Shown here: one piece after another, positions 17,798 to 24,575 of the stretch | Numbering within the stretch: the stretch's first letter is position 1 | Layout: every line of letters starts with the position of its first letter | From: Streptomyces clavuligerus | GTDB lineage: Bacteria; Actinomycetota; Actinomycetes; Streptomycetales; Streptomycetaceae | Assembly (NCBI RefSeq): GCF_005519465.1 | Contig: NZ_CP027858.1 | Coordinates: 4,774,001-4,838,000 of the forward strand | DNA length: 64,000 nt | Direction of reading: 5' to 3' | Position numbers and translations under genes: made by a program | Notes under the pieces: model-generated | Seen by the model: the letters and a program-made list of their open reading frames with translations, nothing else | Told to the model about the DNA's origin: nothing | Databases searched by the model: none

Positions 17798-18624
17798 ACA
17801 CGGATCTCCTTGTCGAAGTCGAAGTCGGCTCGCAGCAGCAGCAGCAGCAGGAGCGCGGCAAGCAGCATCCCCGCGAGCACGGCCTGGGCGGCCGGTGAGA
17901 ACAGCAGGTCGGAGTGGCGGGTCAGGAATACCGCCGTGAGCCAGACACCGACACTCACGGTGGCGGCGGGCATCGCACCGGTCCGCGGCAGCAGCAGCAG
18001 ACAGAGGACGGTGACGAGGAGAGAGGGCAGGACCCAGCAGAACGCGCGGAACCCGGAGACGGGGAGGGAGAGCGCCGCCAGTGCCGTCAGTGGCAGGGTG
18101 GCGGCGAGTACGGCTGTCATCCGCAGCAGAACGAGCCGGAACCCACTCGGGGCGGCGACCTTCCCCAGTTCGTACGCCGGATCGCTGTGTCTGCCGATGG
18201 AGACCGCGATCCCGGCGGCAGGCAGCAGGGGTGCCACGGCGAGGAAGGACACCGGCGCCGCCGCTGCCGCGGACCGTGCCAGCAGGACGGTCAGGACCAG
18301 TGTCAGCGCCGTGCCGCAGAGCCAACTCGACCGCAGCATCGCCGTGGCGGCCAACAGCCGTGCCGTGTGGTCGGACACCCCGACCGTGAGCAGCAGCCGT
18401 TCGCACCGGCCGGGTACCGGTGTGTCGAGCGCGTGGTCGAGGCGCTGCCACCCCCGCTCGATCGGGACGGGGTCGGAGACCACCGCGATCTGTGCTCGGC
18501 AGTCGGCGCACGCGTCGATGTGGGGTTCCACGGAGCGGATCTCCACGGCGCCGAGGGTCCCGAGGGCGTAACGCCTCAGGGCATCCGGGAGGGGGTGCCG
18601 TCCCCCTGTGCTGTCTCTGGTCAC
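17794..18624 (-). CDS. Zinc anti-sigma motif fused to multi-pass membrane protein
   Basis: This 276-residue protein has a ~90-residue cytoplasmic N-terminus containing HIDACADC, the H-x3-C-x2-C motif of zinc-binding anti-sigma (ZAS/zf-HC2) domains. About six membrane segments follow, ending in a Leu-rich helix and an acidic tail. Ordinary ZAS proteins have at most one membrane helix; here the body looks like an ABC permease. It is translationally coupled (GTGA) to the ECF sigma gene upstream and (ATGA) to the ATPase downstream. Inference: it holds the sigma factor and may release it according to transporter state. Confidence 0.75.
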   Translation of the reverse strand: MTRDSTGGRHPLPDALRRYALGTLGAVEIRSVEPHIDACADCRAQIAVVSDPVPIERGWQRLDHALDTPVPGRCERLLLTVGVSDHTARLLAATAMLRSSWLCGTALTLVLTVLLARSAAAAAPVSFLAVAPLLPAAGIAVSIGRHSDPAYELGKVAAPSGFRLVLLRMTAVLAATLPLTALAALSLPVSGFRAFCWVLPSLLVTVLCLLLLPRTGAMPAATVSVGVWLTAVFLTRHSDLLFSPAAQAVLAGMLLAALLLLLLLRADFDFDKEIRV

Positions 18625-19295
18625 GTCTCACGCTCCCCGCTCGTTCGCTTCGCCGGACCGGGGCGGAATCCGCGTCGCAACCGGTCGCCGCTCTCCCGGC
18701 GGCGGCCGCCCGGCGCGATCCCGCTCTCCGGGACCTGTCCCGTTCCCTCACCGTGAGCCAGTTCCTCACGCAGGCGTCCACGGGCCCGCATGGCCCGGGT
18801 CTTGACCGTTCCGACGGGCAGTCCGAGCCGGTCCGCGGCCTGCCGTGTGGTCAGCCCATCGATCACCGTGGCCTGGACGACGGCACGCAGCTCCTCGGGG
18901 AGCCGCCGCAGAGCCGTGTGCGCACCGCTGAACTCGCCCGCTTCGAGGGCCTGTTCCTCGGCCGAGGGGACACCCGGCCGTCGCAGCCCGGCGAGTAACT
19001 GGTGCAAGCGCCCCTGACTCCGGTGGGTGCGAGCAGCGTCGATGAGTCGCCGTTCGGCTATCCGCCAGAGCCAGCCGGCACAGTCCCGGACCTCGGGCGG
19101 GTGCCCCCGGGCGCATATGCGCCAGACGGAGAGGAACGCTTCCTGAACAGCGTCGTCGAGCTGGGTGATGTCCGCGCACCGGTAGCCCAGACGAGCCCTC
19201 AGCCAGGGCGCGTAACGGCGGTACAGGGCTTCGAACGCATCGCGGTCGGACTCGGCCATGGCTGCCAGGAGTTCGTCATCGGGTTTCTCGTCCAT
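18621..19295 (-). CDS. ECF-family RNA polymerase sigma factor
   Basis: This 224-residue ECF sigma factor has region 2 from DAFEALYRRYAPWLRARLGY through DDAVQEAFLSVWRI and LWRIAERRLIDAARTHRS. Region 4 contains LPEELRAVVQATVIDGLTTRQAADRLGLPVGTVKTR. A basic C-terminal tail of ~40 residues is extra. It heads the five-gene operon whose second product carries a zinc anti-sigma motif. ATG 19295 fits the family start but its AAGGGG is 13 nt away; GTG 19307 and the frame start at 19343 are alternatives. A palindrome and a CRP-like box lie 45-72 nt upstream. Confidence 0.93.
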   Translation of the reverse strand: MDEKPDDELLAAMAESDRDAFEALYRRYAPWLRARLGYRCADITQLDDAVQEAFLSVWRICARGHPPEVRDCAGWLWRIAERRLIDAARTHRSQGRLHQLLAGLRRPGVPSAEEQALEAGEFSGAHTALRRLPEELRAVVQATVIDGLTTRQAADRLGLPVGTVKTRAMRARGRLREELAHGEGTGQVPESGIAPGGRRRESGDRLRRGFRPGPAKRTSGERET

Positions 19296-19339
19296 CGCCG
19301 GAATCACACCCCTTCGTCGGGGCGACGCGGGCGCGCGGT

Positions 19340-19367
19340 TCACACAGGTTGTGTGACATGGCTCACA
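19340..19367. promoter_or_regulatory. Composite palindrome with CRP-like box
   Basis: TCACACA-GGT-TGTGTGA (19340-19356) is a perfect 17-bp palindrome. It overlaps TGTGA-N6-TCACA (19352-19367), an exact match to the classical CRP consensus half-sites and spacing. Three half-sites thus stand in a row between the ECF sigma gene and the divergent secreted-protein gene. The regulator is unknown; the Streptomyces Crp site I recall (GTG-N6-GNCAC) is matched only partly. Confidence 0.6.
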
Positions 19368-19452
19368 TCAACTCCCCTTCGGTGGCGGCCTGCCGGTTCC
19401 GCTTGATCACCTTTGGCTGCTCTTCCGTGTTGTCGGTCCGAGGGGTGTTCAT
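19363..19452 (-). CDS. Possible 29-residue small ORF
   Basis: The reading frame encodes a short basic/acidic peptide starting MNTPRTDNTEEQ and ending with ATEGELM. ATG 19452 has GAGG 6 nt upstream. It lies just upstream of the palindrome and ECF sigma gene, so it could be a leader peptide of that operon or chance. The frame is also open further upstream (to an ATG near 19593) with a weaker ribosome site. No family is recognised. Confidence 0.3.
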   Translation of the reverse strand: MNTPRTDNTEEQPKVIKRNRQAATEGELM

Positions 19453-19633
19453 GTCTCGCCTCACGTGCGGAGAGGGTGTTTCCCGATTGACTCCGGACCG
19501 GCGAGGGTTTCTCGTGTAGCCGTTGCCTTCCGTATTACGTGATGGACCACGCGTTGCGTTTCCTTGCCCTTGCATCACTTCTTTCTCATTCATAGTCTGA
19601 TCTTTCGTCAGCCCGAAAAGAAAGGAAAGGGTA

Positions 19634-19975
19634 ATGCGTAAATTAGCGAGAACGGTCATGGCAGGAGGGATCGTTGTGCTTCTCTCCGCCAGTTCCATGG
19701 CTGTCGCGTCGGCGAACTCCGTTGGTGCGGGGGCAGACACTCGTACCAAGGTGTCCCAGCAGAATGCGGAAGTCCTCGCGGTGCCGGAGTGTGTGAGGCG
19801 ATGGTCGACGACAAACTACGCCTACGCGAGGAACAACTGCTCTGGCAGCCACAGCCTCAGGTTCAAGTGGTCGCTCGCGCCCGACAGTGACTGTGTCACT
19901 CTGAGGCCCGGTTACCAGGCACACCACGAGCGCCCGAACTTCGCATCGAGGTTCGAGGGTCTGGCGAGCTGCTGA
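19634..19975 (+). CDS. Small secreted protein, tendamistat-like cysteine pattern
   Basis: This 113-residue protein has a signal peptide (MRKLARTVMAGGIVVLLSAS, cleavage likely after AVASA) and a mature domain with four cysteines. Their spacing C-x15-C-x17-C-x25-C nearly copies the alpha-amylase inhibitor tendamistat as I recall it (x15, x17, x27). The inhibitory Trp-Arg-Tyr triad is absent, so amylase inhibition is doubtful. Codon 4 is TTA (19643-19645), predicting bldA-dependent translation. The ribosome site GAAAGGAAAGGG is strong. It is divergent from the ECF-sigma operon and ends before a strong terminator. Confidence 0.8.
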   Translation: MRKLARTVMAGGIVVLLSASSMAVASANSVGAGADTRTKVSQQNAEVLAVPECVRRWSTTNYAYARNNCSGSHSLRFKWSLAPDSDCVTLRPGYQAHHERPNFASRFEGLASC

Positions 19976-20000
19976 TCCCGCACGGGGCGTAGCAGAAAAA

Positions 20001-20039
20001 GGTGCGGTTTCCCGAATTGGAGTTTCGGGAAACCGCACC
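20001..20039. terminator. Bidirectional terminator, perfect 16-bp stem
   Basis: GGTGCGGTTTCCCGAA (20001-20016) pairs perfectly with 20024-20039 across a 7-nt loop. Five A's precede it on the plus strand, so on the minus strand the hairpin is followed by TTTTT. It closes the secreted-protein transcript (stop at 19975) and the minus-strand cassette that ends at 20231. Confidence 0.9.
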
Positions 20040-20230
20040 GTCCATGGTCGGGGTGGGCGCCCGCCGCATCCGGATTCCGCCTCTGCGGTCTGTGCCCACC
20101 CTTGCCCTGACAGGTGACTCGCGACATGTCCTGCCGGGGTGTCGGGAAAACCGTACCCATGAGCGCGGCCCCGTGCACGCCGCGCAGGTCATCGATGACG
20201 AGGGGCGTGGGGACAGCGGCAGGTACGGCC

Positions 20231-21283
20231 TCAGTCGAAGGTCACCTCACGGAACAGCCGCCGCCCCGCCCGCAGCGTCGTCTCGCGGCGGGTCGGGGTG
20301 GTGTTGGCGAGGACGGCGACCGCGGTGCCCGCGTCCGGGCAGAAGGCGGTGTAGCAGGTGAATCCGCCGGTGCCGCCGGTGTGCCAGAGGAGGGTGCGGC
20401 CGTGGACCTCGCGGAGGTCCCAGCCGAGGGTCTTGTGGGTGGGGCCGGGGCCGGTGGGGCGGCGGGGTTCGCGGACGGCGGTGAGGGCGGCGGTCAGCGG
20501 AGGTGGCGCGGTGGCCGGTTCGAGCAGGGCGTGGAGGTAGCGCAGCAGATCGGTGGGGGACGAGTAGAGCGCGCCCGCGCCCGCGAGGGCGTCGAAGCGC
20601 CAGTGGCCCACGGGGCGGCGCCCGCGGTGGCCGGTGGCCGCGTGGGCGGTGAGGGTCTCCTCGTCGGGGACGGTGGTGCGGCGCAGGCCCAGCGGGGCGA
20701 GGACGCGGCGCGTCAGCAGCTCCGGATAGGGGGTGCGGGCGGCGTTGGCGAGGAGCTGGCCGAGGAGTCCGGCGCCGAACGTCGAGTACCGCACGGGCCG
20801 CGGCGCCGGGCGCGGGCGCAGCCGGGCCGTCGCCCGGTAGAGGTCCGCCGTGCCGTAGCAGGCGTAGGGGTCGCTGAGCCACCGTTTCCACGCCCGGCGG
20901 TAGAGGTTGCCCGGCAGCCGGGGCAGTCCCCCGCCGTGGCTCGCCAGCTCGCCCAGGGTGATGGGGTCGGCCCCCGCCCGGGGCCCGGCCTCCGGCGGCA
21001 GATGGTTCTCGATGGGGTCGTCGTACGACACCACCCCGGCGGCGGCCATCTCGGCCAGCAGCAGCGCGGTGAAGGTCTTGGTGACGGAGCCCAGCGCGAA
21101 GAGGGTGTCGGGACCGGCGGGCGGCACATCGTCGGCGGTGGGCCGGGCGCGGTGGCCGAAGACCGCCGCCGCCCGGTCCGGGCCGCGGATCACCGCGCCC
21201 GCCGCCGCCGTGGCGGCCCCCTCGTCGACGAGCCGTCGGACATGGCCGGTGAGCAGGAACCCGGCCGTGTCGGCACGCATCAT
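20231..21283 (-). CDS. Beta-lactamase-family serine hydrolase
   Basis: This 350-residue protein of the class C beta-lactamase/penicillin-binding-protein-like hydrolase group has the nucleophile motif S-V-T-K in FALGSVTKTFTALLL (residues ~65-80). A Y-S-T tyrosine motif stands in place of YxN, and HTGGTGGF serves as the third (KTG-like) box. No signal peptide is visible, so it is probably cytoplasmic. It is the last gene of a four-gene cassette; its ATG overlaps the previous stop by 4 nt (ATGA). In this context it might be a peptidase or amidase acting on the cassette's peptide, which is speculative. Confidence 0.85.
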   Translation of the reverse strand: MMRADTAGFLLTGHVRRLVDEGAATAAAGAVIRGPDRAAAVFGHRARPTADDVPPAGPDTLFALGSVTKTFTALLLAEMAAAGVVSYDDPIENHLPPEAGPRAGADPITLGELASHGGGLPRLPGNLYRRAWKRWLSDPYACYGTADLYRATARLRPRPAPRPVRYSTFGAGLLGQLLANAARTPYPELLTRRVLAPLGLRRTTVPDEETLTAHAATGHRGRRPVGHWRFDALAGAGALYSSPTDLLRYLHALLEPATAPPPLTAALTAVREPRRPTGPGPTHKTLGWDLREVHGRTLLWHTGGTGGFTCYTAFCPDAGTAVAVLANTTPTRRETTLRAGRRLFREVTFD

Positions 21284-22221
21284 GCGCTTCCCGCCCCCGC
21301 CGTGGCCGCCGCGGTGGTCAGGGTGAGGGCGCGGGAGACCGTGAGGGTGCCCGCGACGGCGGCGACGATGGTGGGGTGGTGGTGGTTGACCCAGGCCAGA
21401 TGCGCCTCGGCCGGCGGGACGGTCAGCCCGTTGGGCATCATGCCGTCGTTCTGCTGGGCGAGCGCGACCTGCCGCCACACCTCGGGGAAGAACAGCGGGC
21501 GCTTCAGACACGTCCCCACGATGAGGAATTCGAGCAGCAGATCCCAGAAGCGGGTCTCCGCGAACACCTCCACCCACACCGGCAGCCACAGGTGCAGATA
21601 GTCCTGGAGCGGTTCCGCCAGGCCGTCGGGGTCGTTGCCGTAGTCGGTGAGGTGGAAGACGGTGTGGGTGACGCCGTAGGCGTTGTTGGTGTCCATCATC
21701 CAGGGCTCGGGGGTGCCGCCCAGCCAGGTCTGGTCGGTGAGCGCCTTGATGTCGTCCTGGATCGGGACGCCGATCCTGCGGGCGGACGCGGCGACCGCGA
21801 GCCGCCGGTTCGGCAGATGCTCCGTCGACCGGGCCGCGCGCAGCCCCATCAGATGTGCCGACAGGTCGTCCATGCGCTGATGGCGCAGGTCGACGGCGGC
21901 GAAGAGCCCGTAGATCTCCATGGGGTGGGTGGCGGCGGGGGTGTAGACCTGGAGCCGGTACAGCAGCTCCCCCTCGTCGAACTGTCTCCAGGCGTACTCC
22001 AGGAGCGATTCGGCCGTCGCCGCGCACCGGTGTCCCGCGACGGCCTCCCGGTGCACCGTGCCCGCGGCGAGGGCCAGCTCGCTCAGCGCCTTGAGCTGGT
22101 TCGCGTCGATCTCGTAGTCGGGTACGTCACGACAGAGGGCGAACGCGCCGCGCATCCGCCCCAGCCACTCCACCGCACCCTCGCTGACCTGCCGGGCCAG
22201 GCGTACCGCTTCGGCGTCCAT
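21280..22221 (-). CDS. Unassigned helical protein of peptide cassette
   Basis: This 313-residue, mostly helical cytoplasmic protein has no enzyme motif I recognise. Features include DYEIDANQLKALSELALAAG near the N-terminus, a middle DTNNAYGVTHTVFHLTDYG with clustered His/Thr/Asn, and WVNHHHPTIVAA near the C-terminus. It reminds me of the actinobacterial family labelled DUF6895, but I hold that loosely. ATG 22221 has GGAAAGG close upstream. It is coupled by a 4-nt overlap to the serine hydrolase and follows the 238-residue gene by 29 nt. Confidence 0.75.
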   Translation of the reverse strand: MDAEAVRLARQVSEGAVEWLGRMRGAFALCRDVPDYEIDANQLKALSELALAAGTVHREAVAGHRCAATAESLLEYAWRQFDEGELLYRLQVYTPAATHPMEIYGLFAAVDLRHQRMDDLSAHLMGLRAARSTEHLPNRRLAVAASARRIGVPIQDDIKALTDQTWLGGTPEPWMMDTNNAYGVTHTVFHLTDYGNDPDGLAEPLQDYLHLWLPVWVEVFAETRFWDLLLEFLIVGTCLKRPLFFPEVWRQVALAQQNDGMMPNGLTVPPAEAHLAWVNHHHPTIVAAVAGTLTVSRALTLTTAAATAGAGSA

Positions 22222-22250
22222 GCCCTTTCCGCCCTCTCCTTCGTGATCCG

Positions 22251-22967
22251 TCAGCACCGTGCACGCGCCGTCAGACGGCGGGCCACGGCCACTTCGAGCT
22301 GCACCCGGGGGTCGTCCGCGCCCAGGGTCGCCAGATGCTCCAGCGCGGGGCCGACCAGGTCCGGCACGGTGGCCGAGGCGTCGAGGACCAGCCAGCGGGC
22401 CATCCTGGCCGCGCTGAGCAGGTCGCGGCGGAGCAGGGCGCGCACCAGGCCCCGGCTGAGGTCGAGCCGCCGCCCCGCGAGCTGGGTGCGCAGCGCCGTG
22501 TCGGTGAACGGGTGCGCGGCCGACGCCAGGGGTACGAGGACCGCGGTCAGGGACATCCAGTCGGCCGCCAGGCCGTCCGGGGACGGTGACGCGGGGGCCA
22601 GGCCCTCCCAGTCGGCCCCGTCCACCCCCAGGGCGGCGAGCGCGCGCACCAGCGCCGCGTCCCGCGCCCCCCACAGCGCCGCCTCCAAGGGCTGATGCCG
22701 CGGTGCGGGGTGTGCCCGCACCGCGGTCCGCACCAGCGCCGCGTCCTCGGCCGGCAGAGGACGTCCTGTGAGGACGAACGGGGTGAGCACGTCCGCGCCC
22801 AGTACGCGCACGGCGGCCAGGCCGCCCGTGCGGTCGCCCCAGGCGCCGAGGGAACGGCTGACACCGAAGGCGTCACCGTCCTCCTGGAGCGCCCGGGTGA
22901 GCGCGCCCGCCAGTACACACGTGGCCGTCTCGACCGAACCCGGCGACGGCTGATGCGGAGTCGTCAT
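22251..22967 (-). CDS. Unknown protein of peptide cassette
   Basis: This 238-residue protein is Ala/Leu-rich and predicted helical, with repeated helix-like segments (ARDAALVRALAALGVDG, LVRALLRRDLLSAARMARWL) suggesting an armadillo- or HEAT-like scaffold; no catalytic motif is seen. It starts 11 nt after the stop of the 74-residue peptide gene and is followed after 29 nt by the 313-residue protein, so the genes are surely co-transcribed. Function is unknown; a scaffold or partner for the peptide or the next protein is possible. Confidence 0.7.
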   Translation of the reverse strand: MTTPHQPSPGSVETATCVLAGALTRALQEDGDAFGVSRSLGAWGDRTGGLAAVRVLGADVLTPFVLTGRPLPAEDAALVRTAVRAHPAPRHQPLEAALWGARDAALVRALAALGVDGADWEGLAPASPSPDGLAADWMSLTAVLVPLASAAHPFTDTALRTQLAGRRLDLSRGLVRALLRRDLLSAARMARWLVLDASATVPDLVGPALEHLATLGADDPRVQLEVAVARRLTARARC

Positions 22968-22978
22968 CGACCAATCCC

Positions 22979-23203
22979 TCAGAACGCCGCCGCGCAGGCC
23001 AGGTTCTGCACTGAGCCGCCGAAGGCGTCTTCGATCGGTTCGTTACGGCGGGGGTTGGCTGACAGCAGCAGGAGAAGGGCGATGGCCCCCACCCCCTTGA
23101 TCGAGCCGGGGCCGAAGCTGCGTGATGCCTCGCCCTCCGCCGCGATCAGGGCCCGGACTTCGTTCGTGACAGCCGACTCGACGGTCATATTTTCCACAGA
23201 CAT
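22979..23203 (-). CDS. 74-residue peptide, cassette leader (possible precursor)
   Basis: This short protein has a charged N-terminal half (SVENMTVESAVTNEVRALIA, then GEASRSFGPG) and a hydrophobic stretch GVGAIALLLLLSAN. The C-terminal tail holds NPRRNEPIEDAFGG and ends LACAAAF, with a single Cys. The two-part design (soluble leader, glycine junction, hydrophobic core) recalls bacteriocin or RiPP precursors, but no known class matches. ATG 23203 has AAAGGA 6-7 nt upstream and an AT-rich leader region. It is the first gene of the cassette ending at 20231. Confidence 0.7.
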   Translation of the reverse strand: MSVENMTVESAVTNEVRALIAAEGEASRSFGPGSIKGVGAIALLLLLSANPRRNEPIEDAFGGSVQNLACAAAF

Positions 23204-23248
23204 GATAATTCCTTTCTGCTGTGGAATTGCTCTGGACGAAGGGGCTAT

Positions 23249-23265
23249 TCCATATCTGCTATGGA
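23249..23265. promoter_or_regulatory. Palindrome upstream of the peptide gene
   Basis: TCCATA-TCTGC-TATGGA is a perfect 6-bp inverted repeat with a 5-nt centre, 46-62 nt before the peptide start, in the AT-richest stretch of the region. It probably overlaps the promoter and may be an operator. Confidence 0.45.
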
Positions 23266-23299
23266 GTGAAACAGAGTGACCCCGAGACGGTGGGCAGGG

Positions 23300-23889
23300 T
23301 GACGAGTGGGGGAGAAGCACGTGCGTGTGGGTGGTCTGGCGTGCAAGTTTTCTAGGTCCGGTTGGCTGGTGGGGGGAGTGGGGAAACCGGGCTCTGCTGG
23401 TGCGTGTGGTGCCGCCGCCGGAGTGAAGGATTCGGGCGGCGAGAATTGCCGCCGGGTGGCGTCGGACGGTCGCGCGGCAGGGTCTGACGTGCGGGAATCG
23501 GACCCCGTCCGACCCCTGTGGAATTACTCCGCGACTCCATTGGGTGGATGGAATTAACTCGTCCGGACTCTCTCCGGTTGCGTACGGAAAAGAATCCGTG
23601 CAGGGGCTCGGTGGATGTGGATTTCCGGGCGGTGCGCCGGTGTCATTCGCTGTTCGCCGGTGCGCCGCCGATGGAATGGATCTCCGTTCGCGACGGCGGT
23701 ACGCGCCCGGCGCCGTCACCGTATCGGGGCGGTCGGCGGGGTGTTTCCCCGTGTCGGAGGGGATCACTCGGCCGGGCGGCGTGGGAATGCGTGTACGAAG
23801 AAAAGGTCACCGATTCGGCGGAGCGCCCCCGGCGGTGACGCCCTCCTCCGGGAGCGGGGCCGCCGGTGGGCCACGGAACGGCCGCCGGT
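23300..23889. other. Gap without a credible gene
   Basis: Between the peptide cassette promoter and the molybdate regulator I see no reading frame with a ribosome site and plausible protein. The motif TGGAATT recurs (about 23222, 23519 and 23549). Base composition is lower in GC up to ~23800 than in neighbouring genes, so an untranslated RNA or decayed gene cannot be excluded. Confidence 0.4.
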
Positions 23890-24006
23890 GGGATCGCGGA
23901 GCGGGTGCCGATGGAGCCACGGGGCGGGTGGTGCCGATGGGGTGACGGGGCGGGTGTCGATGGGGTGGCGGAACGGGTGCCGACGGGATGGCGGAACGGA
24001 TGCGGC
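23890..24006. repeat. Degenerate ~30-nt repeats
   Basis: The block GGGTGCCGATGGGGTGGCGGAACG and variants recur four to five times (GGTGCCGATGG, GGTGTCGATGGGG, GGTGCCGACGGGATGG) with drifting period near 30 nt, just ahead of the inverted repeat of the molybdate regulator. It is probably non-coding. Confidence 0.5.
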
Positions 24007-24009
24007 CAT

Positions 24010-24049
24010 GCATCTGCAAGGCAGTACCCGGCTATCTCCTTGCAGATGC
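24010..24049. promoter_or_regulatory. 12-bp inverted repeat upstream of molybdate regulator
   Basis: GCATCTGCAAGG (24010-24021) and CCTTGCAGATGC (24038-24049) are perfect complements with a 16-nt spacer. The right arm covers the presumed -35 (TTGCAG, 24040-24045). Since transcription should begin near 24077, this is DNA upstream of the transcript: a good candidate operator for autoregulation by the adjacent HTH-TOBE protein. Confidence 0.65.
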
Positions 24050-24069
24050 GTGGCCGAACGACCTAGCGT
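24040..24069 (+). promoter_or_regulatory. Promoter of leaderless molybdate regulator
   Basis: -35 TTGCAG (24040-24045) and -10 TAGCGT (24064-24069) are 18 nt apart, and ATG 24077 follows the -10 by 7 nt, so the transcript should be leaderless. No Shine-Dalgarno sequence is present. Confidence 0.6.
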
Positions 24070-24076
24070 GGCGCAT

Positions 24077-24487
24077 ATGCAGTCCTACAGCATCGGCCAG
24101 GCCGCCCGTCTGCTCGGCGTCAGCCCCGACACCGTGCGCCGCTGGGCGGACGCCGGACGGGTCACGACCCACCGCGACGAGAGCGGCCGACGGCTCATCG
24201 ACGGCCGCGACCTGGCCGCGTTCGCCGTCGAGGTGGGCCAGGGCGGGACCGGTGCCGGTGCCGCCGGGGAGGACGACGCCCCCTACACCTCCGCGCGCAA
24301 CGCCTTCCCCGGCATCGTCACCGCCGTGAAGCTCGGCGACGTGGCCGCCCAGGTGGAGATCCAGGCAGGACCGCACCGGCTGGTCTCGCTGCTCACCCGG
24401 GAGGCGGTCGAGGAACTGGGGCTCGAAGTCGGCATGCGGGCCACCGCCCGGGTCAAGTCGACCAACGTCCATATCGACCGGGTGTGA
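24077..24487 (+). CDS. HTH-TOBE molybdate-responsive regulator
   Basis: This 136-residue protein has an N-terminal MerR/excisionase-type helix-turn-helix ([25 protein letters not shown], residues 3-27), a short Gly-rich linker and a C-terminal TOBE/Mop domain ([22 protein letters not shown] ... KSTNVHIDR) that binds molybdate or tungstate oxyanions. It differs from E. coli ModE in having one Mop unit and a different HTH. Placed directly before modA and modBC, it probably senses molybdate and controls the uptake operon and itself. Confidence 0.9.
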   Translation: MQSYSIGQAARLLGVSPDTVRRWADAGRVTTHRDESGRRLIDGRDLAAFAVEVGQGGTGAGAAGEDDAPYTSARNAFPGIVTAVKLGDVAAQVEIQAGPHRLVSLLTREAVEELGLEVGMRATARVKSTNVHIDRV

Positions 24488-24575
24488 CGCCCCCACCGGG
24501 CCGTCCGGGACCGCGCCCCGTGCTCCCGCTCCCCTGCTTCTTCTTCCGTTCTTCACCGCCCCTCCGAGGAGTGTC

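Noticed and set aside
16907..18781. 624-codon minus-strand frame covering the ABC ATPase
   Set aside because: Only its last 296 codons are the ATPase; the upstream part overlaps the zinc-motif membrane protein in another frame and has no family features.
19634..19975. True alpha-amylase inhibitor
   Set aside because: The cysteine spacing is similar but the Trp-Arg-Tyr triad is missing, so only the scaffold is proposed.
20231..23203. Known RiPP class for the peptide cassette
   Set aside because: No lanthionine synthetase, YcaO, radical SAM, lasso cyclase or prenyltransferase motif is seen; calling it a lanthipeptide, lasso or linaridin cluster is not supported.
23306..24076. Several plus-strand frames before the molybdate regulator
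   Set aside because: Low-complexity translations, no ribosome sites; the real gene starts at the leaderless ATG 24077.
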